This document shows, piece after piece, positions 11,512-22,990 of a stretch of DNA of 64,000 nucleotides. The stretch's first letter is position 1; every line of letters begins with the position of its first letter. Position numbers and translations under genes: made by a program. Under the pieces are notes generated by a model. That model worked only from the letters and a program-made list of their open reading frames with translations, did not search any database and had not been told where the DNA came from. Source of the stretch: Annona cherimola (lineage: Eukaryota > Streptophyta > Magnoliopsida > Magnoliales > Annonaceae); the NCBI GenBank assembly GCA_030490835.1, contig CM059972.1:40031452-40095451 (forward strand), in the 5' to 3' direction.

Positions 11512-12354
11512 ATGGCGGATAGGGGAAAGAGAATGATGAGTGCAGAAGAACTGCAAAGGGAGAGAGAGGAGGAGGAAAGGAGACGTAGAAGGGAAGAGAA
11601 TTTGGATAGGTGGTGGGGATCATAGCGAAACACAACACAGTTCCCAGCAGTCTCCCCAGGATTTTCACCTAGATGCACTCCTGTCCAACTTCCAGGAAGC
11701 TATCATGTCTCCCCCGGTCAGCATAGACAAAATCTAGGAGAGTCCTCGAGTTATGAATCTAGAGCACGAGTGCATCCAGGAACTTATCTTGGTGTCCCAC
11801 GGTCTCCCCATGTTCCTACAGATAATGTGGTTCCACAAGACCTTCAGGATTTTTGGAAAAAGATTTCGGCACCCACACCACCTGACTCTAGCCCGAGGTA
11901 TAGGTTTATTGATGGGTGTGTCCAATTCCGCTATGGGGTAAGTTGGGATAGACTTCACCAGAGGGAAAAAGAAATGGCCATTTATATTGAAAAACGTCGT
12001 GCTGAAGGAGTCATTGAAGTACCTGCAGCTCCTCGACCCGATGAGGTTATGCTTCATATATTTGAGAAGACAATCGAAATTGTCCGGCTTGAGGAAATTA
12101 ATGATGATGATGATCCTATGGAATTCCTCGAACCTGTCGAGAAAGAAGAAGAAGAAAGAGAGGAGTATGTAAGGGAGGAAGAGGAGGAAGTAGAGGAGTA
12201 TGTAAGTGAGGACGAGGAGGAAGATGACGATGATGACGACAGTGGAGACGAGGAGGTCCGAGTGGGGTCTGACACTAGCACGATCACCGAGGCATCCTCC
12301 CAAGTTCCACCTAGTCGTAGACGATACATAAGGAGAGGCCCAGGCAAGCGATGA
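11512..12354 (+). pseudogene. Extra ORF1 upstream of gag, copy 1
   Basis: An open frame of 280 codons with one in-frame TAG (11623-11625), where element 2 has CAG. I do not recognise the family. The N-terminus is rich in Glu and Arg (MADRGKRMMSAEELQRERE..) and could form a charged helix or coiled coil. A Pro-rich middle follows, then a segment with VPQDLQDFWKKISAPTPP and VQFRYGVSWDRLHQREKEM. The last third has long runs of Glu and Asp, then a basic tail ending RRRYIRRGPGKR. The copy in element 2 (33466-34311) keeps the frame to the same end, with a length difference of exactly one codon. The start is chosen because the ATG follows a splice-acceptor-like TTTGTACAG. The acidic tail might contact histones or nucleic-acid-binding partners, but that is a guess. 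The long minus-strand frame opposite is a shadow. Confidence 0.7.
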
Positions 12355-12713
12355 ACTTTCTTGTTTTTTAAGTTGTGTATGTATAATTATGGCTTGATGA
12401 CAATATGGTTTCTATGATAGACTGGCATGTACATAGGTAAGATATGTGTGCTATGCCATGTGTATATAAGTGTGCTATATCCTCACATGTAGTAACTATG
12501 GATGAAATGTTGTACATATGATGATTATGAATGAATATGTTGATATAACTAAACTTAAGAGTTTTAAATATATGCATGAATGAGCTTGAATGATAAGATA
12601 TGATTGTGATTGAACGAATTGGCTATGATGATATGGTAATGAAATGCGTATGCAATGATCTAACATTAATTGTAAATGAAAATGTGTGCTTTTATATACC
12701 CCAGAATAGCACG
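12355..12713 (+). other. ORF1-gag spacer with splice-like signals
   Basis: It has no open frame of note. It contains TAG|GTAAGA (GT at 12437), a branch-point-like CTAAC at 12660-12664, and an acceptor CTTTTATATACCCCAG ending at 12704, ten bases before the gag ATG. The element 2 spacer (34312-34669) keeps all three. The acceptor could deliver gag-pol as a spliced mRNA; this is inferred. Confidence 0.5.
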
Positions 12714-13925
12714 ATGGAGGAGACAAGGTCAGGATTAAGGAGAAATAAAGGAAAAGAGACAGCTACAGAGATTCCAAGACAACATGAAGTTGGCGAGTCT
12801 AATCGGCCTAAAGAGAGAAAGGCCGGTGACACAAGGACCCAATCAAAGGAATCAACAAAGAAGAACTGATGAAAGCCTTGAAAGGAATATAGAAGAGGAA
12901 ACTGAGTCAAGATAGGCTAGACTCATAAAGGAAAGTGTGACTGCAGCAGTAAAAGAAGCCAAGCAACAAGCTACTAGGGACTGGGCGGCGCAAACTGCCG
13001 ATATTATTCAAGGACTATGAGAAAGAACCCAACAAGCTCAGTTGGATGGTATAGAAAGGGAAAGACCTGATCCAATGGCAGACCCCATTTCCACACCGGC
13101 ATCACTAAGGGATGAAAATCAGCTAATGGAAGCCATCAACGCATTTCTAGCATAACGACCCCCGAAGTTTTCTGGAGAACCTGACCCGGTGCAAGCAGAA
13201 CAGTGGATGACAGAGATCAAGAAATTATTCAGGATATCTCTGTGCAATGACCGTCAAAAGTTATTGTGTGCTACTCATTTATTAGCGAAAGATGCACACG
13301 AATGGGAGGAGACAATGTTGATTACAATGCCACGACCAGAAGCAGTGTCTTGGCAAACTTTTGTTGAAGAGTTTAACACAGAATACCTCCCCATTGGATT
13401 ACAGAGTCAAAAAGTGATAGAGTTTGAAAAACTTTATCAAGGGAGGACGACGGTCACCGAGTACGCCACAAAATTCAATGCTTTGGTCAGATATGTGCTT
13501 TGGATTGCAAATGTGCCAGGAAATAACAGAGATTCCAACAATGATTGAGGTCATATCTCCGGGAAAGTCTTGCCCCTCTGCTGATTAAGGATTGTGCTTC
13601 AAGCCTCGAGAGAGCAAGGGCATTGGAAATTAAGGCTTTAAGAACACAAGAGCTGAGATTGGGCTCAAGAATGTTCAGCACGGGTCTCAAGGAAACAAAA
13701 ATCGGGAAGGAAAAGGCTAGAAAAGGAAATGTGAGAAAGGGAAAAAGAATCCCAAAGAAGAAAAGCTCGCCACTATGTAGAAAATGTCAAAAGCGACATG
13801 CAAGCAAGTGTTTAAAGGGCTCGAACCGGTGCTACAAATGTGGGCAAACTGGTCATATCGCCAAGGAGTGCAGGACGGGAGAAGCAAAAGTCGTTAAATG
13901 TTATATCTGTGATCAGACAGGTCAC
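12714..13925 (+). pseudogene. gag: gag (capsid and zinc knuckles), element 1
   Basis: Encodes the capsid/nucleocapsid polyprotein that would package the element's RNA. The region starts MEETRSGLRRNKGKE and contains the retrotransposon gag domain (PPKFSGEPDPVQAEQWMTEI, then FNTEYLP and VTEYATKFNALVRYV). It ends with zinc-binding motifs: CRKCQKRHASKC (spacing C-X2-C-X3-H-X3-C) and the classical CYKCGQTGHIAKEC. A further knuckle, CYICDQTGH, is cut at 13925 by the solo LTR and resumes at 17427. Breaks relative to element 2: an extra base near 12812, TAG at 12914, TGA at 13018, TAA at 13155, a 4-bp loss near 13527 and TGA at 13546. It is in the same frame as protease, as expected for a single gag-pol ORF. 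Recognition of gag is firm; function is lost. Confidence 0.9.
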
Positions 13926-16900
13926 TGTGAAACCCACAATCCTAGAATAACACATGCGAACCTAGGGTTGTAAACCCTAGATTCTTGTACTGATTTTTAT
14001 AATAAATAAAATTCATGAAATATATTATATTTGCGAACGTGTGTATTAGAGGTTAAAGAAATGCAATTGTGGGATTAAACCAAATGAATAGTAACATGAA
14101 TAATAACCGAGGATTAAGACACGTTATTAAGAGTTAATTACTTAGATTAACCTAATCACAAAAAGAGGAAAAAGGAATTCAATCACCACAAGACAAAAGA
14201 CAAAAATAGCATTACTTTTTATTATTTTAATACCATTTTGGATTTTAGTGGAAAAATAAAGAAAAATTCATAATTTACAATCCGGGCGTCGGATTTCGAT
14301 AAATTTTTTTATGGATGGTTAAAAATTCATGATGAACATGATGAATGGGTTAAGATGTGATGAAAATCACAAATCAAGGGTCAGGATGACATGTCAAATT
14401 AAGATCAAAAGCTAACTCAACTTTACATTAATTAACTTTTGACTTTTGATTTAAAATAAATAATTAAAAAAATAAAAAAATTAAATGAAAGGAAGCTGCA
14501 GCAGGAGCATGGCAGGCTAGGGTGGCTGGAAAATTTGACCAAATCAATGGCCCATGATCATCATCATCATCAACCAACGGCTAGGATTTATTTAGCCTAA
14601 ATTAATTTATTTTAAAAATCAAAAAAATCAAGGAAAATAGGGCTGCATAGGGTGAGCTAGATCCGGCTTAGGGTGGCAGCTCTTGGCTCAATTTATTTTC
14701 AGAAATTATAAAAAATACATTTTTATAATTAAATACTCGAGCTAGGGGGTAAATTCCAATTTCTTGAAAGATCAAGCCCTATAAATAAGGCAGCAGGGGG
14801 GACGTCCAAGGCATCAAAATCCCAGCTCCACTTGAGAAATTCCAGCTTCCAAAACCCTCCCACACGTCCAAGGAAGAAGAGGAGAAGGTTAGAGAGAGAA
14901 AGTGTGAGAAAAATGGGATATCTCCACTTCGAGTAAGTGATTTCTATCCAAATTTCTTTTCGATGTTAAGTAGGGTAAAACCAAGCTTAGATAATTTTTA
15001 ATCATGAGAAAATAAGTGTAGATATAATATTTAATCGGAATTATGTCAAAACATCAAAAATTTGGAGCAAAGATGGAGCATTCTGGAAGATAGCATATGA
15101 TATGTGTAAATAATGCTCAAAAATGATAAATGATGATTTGAGATGTATGAATATGATAAATATGATGTTGGAATGATGAAATATTAATTTCATGATTTTT
15201 GGAATTAAGGATTATGCTTAAGTGAATTTATGTTGATTTTTAGTATATGGAGAAAATGATTTATTTAGCCAAGTAAATGATGATAAATTCAAAATGTATG
15301 AAATTTCTCAGGATATACTAAGCATAAGCTATGTCATGGTATTTTTTATTTTTGGAATAAATGTTAATTTTTGGAACCCATGAACAGTAACCACATTGCT
15401 GTGAACAGTAACCTCGGATGAACAGTAATTTGCTACAGTAAACAGCGTGATTTTGGAGAAAATCTGAGATTAATATTTTAATATAAGGATGAAATTTTAA
15501 GGATGTATGGATAAAAATCCATATAAGAAAATAATGATCAAGTATTTTTAAGGATAACCTCTATAAAAAAATTATAGAGGAAAATAAGGTCATAAATGAA
15601 TATAACATATGCATGATAAAGTATGTATATCTTTTTCACTTGTATAGGAAAAGGAGAGGAAAAGATAAAGGATTCAGACTGAAGCAAAATAGAGGTAAGC
15701 AAGCAATCTTTTTAAAAATATGATTTTCTTTTGCAACCTTGAAATGTTTTTGGGAATTGCTTCATCATAAGCAAATCCTTTTAAATGTTAAGAAATGAGG
15801 AGATGGAAATGTTGAAATGGAAATGTTAAGAAGGTTGCAATGAAAGGAAAATGAGTTTTTAAAATAATACTTTGAAAATATTTTTATCAAAAGATTTTGA
15901 AGTGTTTTAATGACATGTTTTCAAAAGTTTTCAAAAGTCCTTTATATATTGATTTATCTTGGAATTTCCAAACACTATTGTTTCACAATGGATTTAAGGA
16001 AGTCCAACACAATAAATGAGTTTTATAAAATGATTTGAGGAATGTTCAAAGGATTATATAAGCATATCACACATAGAAATGTACAATGTGTCATGTGGAC
16101 AAAGTATATGATATTGAATGAAATTATGTGTTTGCATATCCTTTGATCATGAAAAGCCCATAACTGAAAAAGCCTTTTGGTTTCAAATATTTTTAAAGTT
16201 GTTTTATCATTCAAAAAAAATTACTTATTCGATAATTTAAAAATATTGTTATTTCAAATGTTTCCCTCGAGCATTGCAAATGGTTTAGAAATGTGTTATT
16301 TAAATATTTTCAAAATTATTTAAGGTTGGTCGTCCTTGCAAAATGTTTTTATTAACTTGTTAACTTGGGCTATGCCAAGTTTTCAAGTTAGAAAAGGGAA
16401 TATAGGCTGAGGTCTGTACTATTTTGAAACAACATGCTAGCATCAAGTTTTGGAAAAGAAAAGTCACAAACTAGGGTCTGTGGAGTTTTATAAAAAGCAT
16501 GCTAGCATAAGAATGTGGAGAAAGGAATGTGCGCATGAGTTACGTACTAGGTCTACTGTAGAGGATATGCAGACCGGACGCGGTTGTAAGATGGGCCCCC
16601 TCTACATAGGCTAAGTCGCTTCAAAAGGCGAAACACTGGCGGTGCCCTCCCTGAAATGGGAGAAGGACACGGATAACTGCCTGGCTCGCGAGTTATCAAT
16701 TGAGATGGTTTCTCTCCTAAGGAGGAAAGATGATCACTTGGTAAGTGTCATCTACCAGACGGACAGAAACGTCATGCATGATGCATATGCTTGTTTTAAA
16801 AAGGTTTTATGGAAAACATTTTAAGGACATGAGAATGTCCTTGGAGAAAGAAAGTTTTATGAAAAATATCTTAGGACATAAAATATATCCATACAGGTAA

Positions 16901-17421
16901 AGTTTTACAAGCCTATGTTTTTGGTGTGACATATGAAAGGTTTTATGAAAAGGTTTCCACTGATTGATAGTAGATCACTTGATAAGCGTCTACTATTAAA
17001 CAGGAGAAATGCATTTAAATGGAAAAATGCTTGCTTACTGAGTTTCGACTCACATTTTGCTTTTCAAACCATAGACAGGTACAACACAGGCCAAGAAGGT
17101 ATGAAGAAAATTTTATGATATGCTGATCTGTATATGGTATGAATGAACATATGATAAGAAGTTTTCAAATTATTTATGTATGAAATGATCAAGTTAAAAT
17201 AACCTGTATTGTACAAAAACAAGTATGAATGTTATCAATGATAATTGAAATTGATGATAAGTATGTGTTTTTATGTGATGAAAGAAAAGAAAAAGAAAAA
17301 AATAGACGAGATCGAATTAAGTACCCGCCGCGTGAACAGAGCAGCAATCCTGATTCACACTTACCAATCGACAAGATCTTGGAATAAGGACAAATGTGAT
17401 GCCTTGGTTCGGGGCGCTATA
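13926..17421 (+). mobile_element. Solo LTR, 3.5-kb gypsy subfamily, in gag
   Basis: Starts TGTGAAACCC, ends GGGGCGCTATA (terminal C changed), with perfect duplication GTCAC at 13921-13925 and 17422-17426. Element 2 shows the empty site. Inside: TATAAATA at 14780, donor GAGTAAGT with GT at 14933, mini-exon-like block 15648-15694, GC-rich module 16550-16690, two GGACAT palindromes near 16825, and TGAGTTTCGACTCA followed by ACAG at 17078. It has no coding region. The closest relative here is the minus copy at 57148-60197. Confidence 0.93.
15381..15446 (+). repeat. Cluster of ACAGTAA motifs
   Basis: Four to five copies of GAACAGTAAC-like sequence within 66 bp. The reversed cluster (TTACTGTTCA) is at 58690-58775 in the related minus LTR. 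It lies in the proposed first intron of the LTR. Role unknown. Confidence 0.7.
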
Positions 17422-17426
17422 GTCAC

Positions 17427-18289
17427 ATTGCCCCAAATTGCCTAAATAAGGCGCTGACATCGCAAGGACGTGGAAGACTTGCTCAGCTCAGAATACCCGG
17501 AGCAACAAATAAGCAGGGAACTTCTACGAACCCGGTACATGTGCATGCCTTGACACGGACGGAATCTCAAGAACAGGAGGAAAAGGTGGTCACAGGTACG
17601 GTTTATATTTTAGAAAATTTCACTGTAGCCTTGTTTGATTCAGGTGCGAGCCATTCATTCATAGCATGCCAGTATGTGACCACCCATGCACTACAGGTAG
17701 AAGAGACTAATCAGATCATTCATGTAGAATCCCCTGTTTATAGGTTAGCCAGTTCTAGCCAAGTATGTAAACCATGCCCAATTAGGATAGGATCGCTGAT
17801 TCTAGAAGTCGATTTGATCCTATTGCCTATGACTGAATTCGATGTGATACTGGGTATGGATTGGCTAAGTCAATGGGGAGCTACCATAGATTATAAGAAT
17901 AAGAAGGTGCAAATTGAAGCAACTCCAAGAAAGGAGATATCCATTGGGAAGTTGAGGCAACCTGAAAATTTAAATATATTGATATCATCTATGAAAGCCG
18001 TTAGGATGATTCGACAAAAATGTCAAGCATATCCAGTGTCAGTAAATATAGAGAAAGGCACGGAGGTAGAAATTAATCAGATACCGGTGGCTAGGGAATT
18101 TCCTGACGTGTTTTCTAAGGAGTTAACCACATTGCCTCCACAACAGGAAATGGATACGACTATAGATGTTATGTCGGGTACAACCCCAATCTCTAAAACT
18201 CCATACAGAATGGCGTCAGCCGAAATGAATGAACTAAGGACTCAAATACATGAGCTGTTGGATAAGGGTTTCATCAGACCAAGTGTGTC
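17427..18289 (+). pseudogene. pro: gag end and aspartic protease, element 1
   Basis: The frame resumes from the split zinc knuckle and is open throughout, so gag and protease are joined in one polyprotein. The protease active-site motif is LFDSGASHSF near 17632, with the supporting ILGMDWLSQWGATIDY near 17850. The protease would cut the polyprotein inside virus-like particles. Downstream is the linker to RT (TTPISKTPYRMASAEMNEL), cut at 18289 by the next solo LTR. This is the best-kept coding segment of element 1, with catalytic Asp and no stop. The upstream part (LNKALTSQGRG) reads through where element 2 has TAG. Confidence 0.9.
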
Positions 18290-21200
18290 TGTGAAACCCT
18301 CACCAATGTAGAACCCATATGTATGCATTAATCATGTATATGATATTTATTTGGGAATTATTGAATTATGAAGCTTTTATGTGATTTTGCTAATTATTGT
18401 AATTACAGTTATGGATTAACAATAATGACGTGAATGATCATTTTGAGCTAAAATGAGACAATTGAATTAGAGTAAATTATTGATGATTAAATGTGCAAAT
18501 ACATTATGGATAATCATTTTCCATTATTTAATATGAATTATGGGAGTTTATATGATAATTGACAAGTTTAATGGAAAAATACAAGAAAATTCATAACTCA
18601 ACGCCTGTAAGGCGGATTCAAGTAAAATTTGAAATGGAAATTAATGATGTTGGGCTTGATATTATGAAATTAATGGGTTATGAAAATTCTTGATAAAATG
18701 AGAGTTATGATTTATTGATCATATTTCAATTTCAATCGTTAACTTTAAACAGCTATAACAGGAGCTAGGAAAATCGGATTGAGATGAAATTTGAAACTGT
18801 TGAATGAAATCATGAGATGTTTATTTTTGATGGCTTAGATTAAGCTTGAAATGTTGGGAAAATACCTGCATTGAAAAAGGTGAGCTTGGTTGACTAATGC
18901 ACCTCAACAGTACCTTGCATTTAATGCTAGAGTACTTGACATAATTGCATGGTTTTAATGGGATTTGAGGTGTCAAGTGCAGCCCATTTTTAAGGAATTT
19001 TATGCATTAATATAAAATGCAAATATCCACAGAAAATCCAGCAATGAATACACCCTATGATGGAGCTACAAAATGCTCAAAAGTGAGCATAGGCAAGGTG
19101 GCACAAGGGGACGTCCAAGGGGCTACCATGCTGATTTTTTTTGAATTTTTAATTTTTAAAATATATGTATATGCAGCTGACATGCAGGTAAATAAGATAT
19201 GCATCCAATTATGAACATTTACAACAATACAAAAATTAGAGAATGCAGATGCATGAAGCTGAAAACGTGGACAACATAGGGGCACTTGGACGTGAATGAT
19301 GAGCAGCTATTGCTGCCATTTTTGCTAAGTATTTTAATACGAAATTAATATATGAATTAAGAGGTAATTAGGTATATAAATTACCCACATTTTGGAATTT
19401 AAAAATGGAAAAGTTGCTGGAAAAAAAATGGACAGCAAATGACATGCTAACTGCATAGCTTGGACGGCCATGGATTAAAGTGATTTTTTGGATTTTTGAA
19501 AATGGTAAAAATCTAATTTACTTGGCTGTGAAGTTGCCAACACATGAAGGTGATAAGGGAGCATTTAAATTATGTGGAAAATGCCAAAGAAGTGGGGCCC
19601 ACAGCTGGAAAAAATCTAGCTTATAACCCATGCACGTCCATGTAGAAGGAGGTTGAAAAAAGTTGGCTAAGTGTTGGTTTTTTCACTCCAAAGCAAAGCA
19701 GCATCTCACGTCCCATTTTTTCCAGCCAAGGAAGAAGGAATAACAAGAAAAAAGAGGAGAATTTGTGGAGGAAAATCATCCCCAAGGATTAGGGTTTGAA
19801 TTAGCTCTAAACCAAGTAAGTATACATGTTGTTTGAGTTGATTATTTTGAGTTTTTAAACTCCAAAATGGAATATGAAAAGGATGCTCAAAGAATCTTTA
19901 AAATGATGAGTTAACATGCTTTTTATCTGATATGGAATGGGTATTAGGTTTCATGTATGAATTTTCATGTTTAAGTTGATGAAAGTGAAGTTTTGCATGT
20001 GTATTGAGTGGAAAATCCAAGTTGGTAAACCCTAAATCTCCATGACAAGTTGCTGTTTTGGTTTGATGATGTGATTAGGTTATGAATCATGTATTTATGC
20101 AAAACATATATTGGTTTATTCTTAAATGATTAATTTTTGAAGTTATGTAATGCAAAGTAATGATTATGACCTAATTTCCATGTTTCTATGCTAAAAATGT
20201 TATGAAAATGGGTTTGCATGTTTTATGAATGTTATATAGGGTAAAATATCCTAGGTTTAAGGTGTTATGTATGCCCAAAATTATTTGGTAAAAGAAGCCC
20301 TAAAACTGATTTTTATAGATTTTATGAAAGTGTGTCAAACCGATGTGAAACGGAACTCAAAACGTGTAGGCAACTTGCTGTTTTGAGAAATAATAATTCA
20401 TGGATGTTATATATGTGTTAAATCCCTAAATATGGATTAAGAAAAGTGGGATTACATGCTGAAATTTCAGAATTTTACGACTGCTTAGGGTTATGTGTCA
20501 AAAGACACGTTAAATTTGGTGAAAAACGGGTTCCAAACTTGCTGTTTTGGAAACCTATGTTGAATGGATTTAAATCTCATGAAAATACCCTGAATTAAAT
20601 AGTAATTAAGGGTAATTAAAATTCTGAAATATGGATTAAATTTCTGCCTTAGCAAATTTTATGAAAATCTTATGTATATGTTACCAAATGGGCATATGTG
20701 AAGTGATAAATGTGTAGAAGTGATGAATGACTTGTGAAAAGTGATTTTGCGCAAAAATGCATGAAAAAAAGATGAATTCCATGTTTATATATCTTTTTAA
20801 GATTTTATGATATTAATTTCAAAATTTTGGACTTGATTTATGGAGCGAAGGCAACGATATGTGCATAAAAGAAACACCCATGCGTGTATCTTGGAAAAAC
20901 GGATAAATGGAAAATTGAGGTTAATAAACCTATGTATCCTGATTATTAAATGAATTTTGTGAGATTGAAATGAATACCTTATGTATGGGGTTATATAGGT
21001 TATGTTATGTGGTAGCCGAAGAAATGTGTAAAAGATATGCTATATATGTGCATAACGACTTATGAAGTCAAATAAATGATATATGTGAGTGGAATGGGTT
21101 GGAAAACTAAATGAAATATGAGAAAAAGAAATATATGAAAAAAATATTATTCTCATGTAGGCAAAGGCAAAGAAAAAGCGGAAGCGAAAAGCTAAGAGAC

Positions 21201-22293
21201 ACAGGTAAGCAAACAAATTTTCTAAAGGATTTTTGCTTTTCTAAATTGTTTACATAAATGCAATTTTTGCTTTAACTTGTTGATGAAATTGTGGAAATTA
21301 TTTCTAATATGTTTAAGGATGGTCATCCCTTAGCAAAATGGTGTTGAAATGATGTTTTACTTCCAATGCAATATTATGAAATTTTTCTTGATAAATGCTA
21401 TGGAAAAATGATGTGATTCTATGTTTCTGATTGAAAAATCATGCTACCATGTTAAAGATGGATTTATGCAAAACTTCATGTGCACAGGGTACTAGGTCCA
21501 CTTGAAGGGTATAAGCAGACCGATTGTCCCCCCTTAATGTGGCCAAGTCGCTTAAAATAGGCCTAAGGCCGGCGGCACCCTCTCTGAAATGGGAGTTAAC
21601 GTGGACGGATGGTCGCCTGGCTAGCTTCCATCCTAAGGGACTTATGATGATTATGTTCATGTTTTAAATGGCATAATGCATATGGTATTCATGATGGGTA
21701 CAAGATTTTATGTTTTCAAGATATACCTTTGGACAAGGTATAAATTACTTTCCAATATGAATTTAATTGCAAAAATATTGCCTGAAATGATTTGCCTGTA
21801 AAATGCAATAGCTTGTTTATTGAGTTTCGACTCATGATTTTGTTTTCCAAACCCTAAAGACAGGTGAAGGACAAGAGATGGCAAAGGAGAAAGTTCTAGC
21901 TTGAGAAGTCATGGAGAAACTTTTGCATTGTTATATCATGGAAAAAAATTATGTTGAATAGATGTAATCTATTTGAATATTTTACATTGATGATTGTGAT
22001 ATATACATGCAGTGACATCTGATTTAGGCAAAAGTTGAAATGTTGTTTGAACATCATGTTGTGCATATGTGCTAAATGGATTCGAAATGGGCTTGGTTAT
22101 GAATGAGTTGGAAATAAATTAGATATGGTTGAGATGAAAATATGAGAACTCAAATTCATATGAGAAAATATTAAATCGGTTAAACACCATTAAAACCCGC
22201 TGTGTGACAGGGCAACAATCCTGATCACGTTTACCAATCAATACGATCCCGAGGTAAGGCTCAGGATGTGACGCTCGAGTTTGGGGCGCCAAA
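18290..22293 (+). mobile_element. Solo LTR, 4.0-kb gypsy subfamily, between protease and RT
   Basis: Starts TGTGAAACCC, ends GGGGCGCCAAA (mutated CA), duplication GTGTC at 18285-18289 and 22294-22298. Element 2 has the intact target. It contains TTATAACC at 19621 in the TATA position, donor CCAA|GTAAGT at 19816, acceptor TCTCATGTAG before the 44-nt mini-exon 21161-21204, donor CAG|GTAAGC, GC-rich module 21488-21640, acceptor-like GACAG ending 21863, and U5 donor GAG|GTAAGG near 22253. No coding capacity. Confidence 0.93.
21161..21204 (+). other. Best-preserved LTR mini-exon (44 nt)
   Basis: TATTATTCTCATGTAG precedes it and GTAAGC follows ACAG. The block is almost all purine, a composition typical of exonic splicing enhancers. 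One frame reads AKAKKKRKRKAKRH, strongly basic. The 23917 LTR (26773-26816) and the minus 45478 LTR (46574-46617) have the same length. Confidence 0.6.
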
Positions 22294-22298
22294 GTGTC

Positions 22299-22990
22299 AC
22301 CGTGGGGAGCTCCGATATTATTTGTGAGAAAAAAGGATGGAAGTTTGAGGTTATGTATTGGATTACCGCGAGCTAAATAAAGTTACAATAAAAAAATAAG
22401 TATCCATTGCCCAGGATCGATGATTTATTTGATCAATTGCAAGGAGCCACAACTTTCTCCAAGATTGATTTGTAGTCAGGGTATCATCAGTTGAGGATAA
22501 GTCCTGCCAATGTTCATAAGACAGCTTTTCGAACCAGGTATGGACATTATGAGTTTTTGGTATTGCCTTTCGGACTTACTAATGTCCCTGCTGTATTCAT
22601 GAATATGATGAATAGAGTTTTTCCGGACTATCTTGATCAATTCGTGGTTGTATTTATCGAAGCTATCCTGATCTACTCAAAAACAGAGAAAGAACATGGA
22701 AATCATTTACGAAGGGTTTTGTAAAGATTGAGAAAAGAAAAATTATATGCCAAATTGAAGAAATGTGAGTTTTGGTTGAAACAAATAGGATTTCTTGGGT
22801 ATATAATATCTGAAAGAAGTATTCAAGTTGATCCTCAGAAGATTGAAGCAGCGTTGAAATGGCTAAGGCCAACAACCATTACAGAAATTCGAAGTTTTCT
22901 AGGGTTGGCCAGTTATTATAGAAGATTTATTGAAGGATTTTCACAACTATTAGCCCCGTTAACAAGGTTGACTCGTAAAGGAGTCAGGTA
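22299..22990 (+). pseudogene. Reverse transcriptase, element 1
   Basis: Copies the element's RNA to DNA. Recognised by [13 protein letters not shown] start, [20 protein letters not shown], the [20 protein letters not shown] block and the motif around the catalytic site. The catalytic pair normally written F-I-D-D is [11 protein letters not shown] here, so both aspartates are gone. Extra bases near 22349 and 22395 shift the frame, TAG at about 22472 and TAA near 22722 stop it. A connection region follows ([36 protein letters not shown]). Immediately upstream is the GTGTC duplication copy. Confidence 0.9.

Noticed and set aside
11734..12303. Long minus-strand ORF (189 codons), with a twin at 33688-34260
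   Set aside because: It lies exactly opposite ORF1. Its Leu/Phe/Ser-rich product is what the antisense of a Glu/Asp-rich frame gives, and the plus frame fits the element's order and ATG context.
18290..22293. 4-kb interruption between protease and RT as a pol intron
   Set aside because: It has LTR termini and a GTGTC duplication on both sides, and element 2 lacks it. It is a solo LTR.
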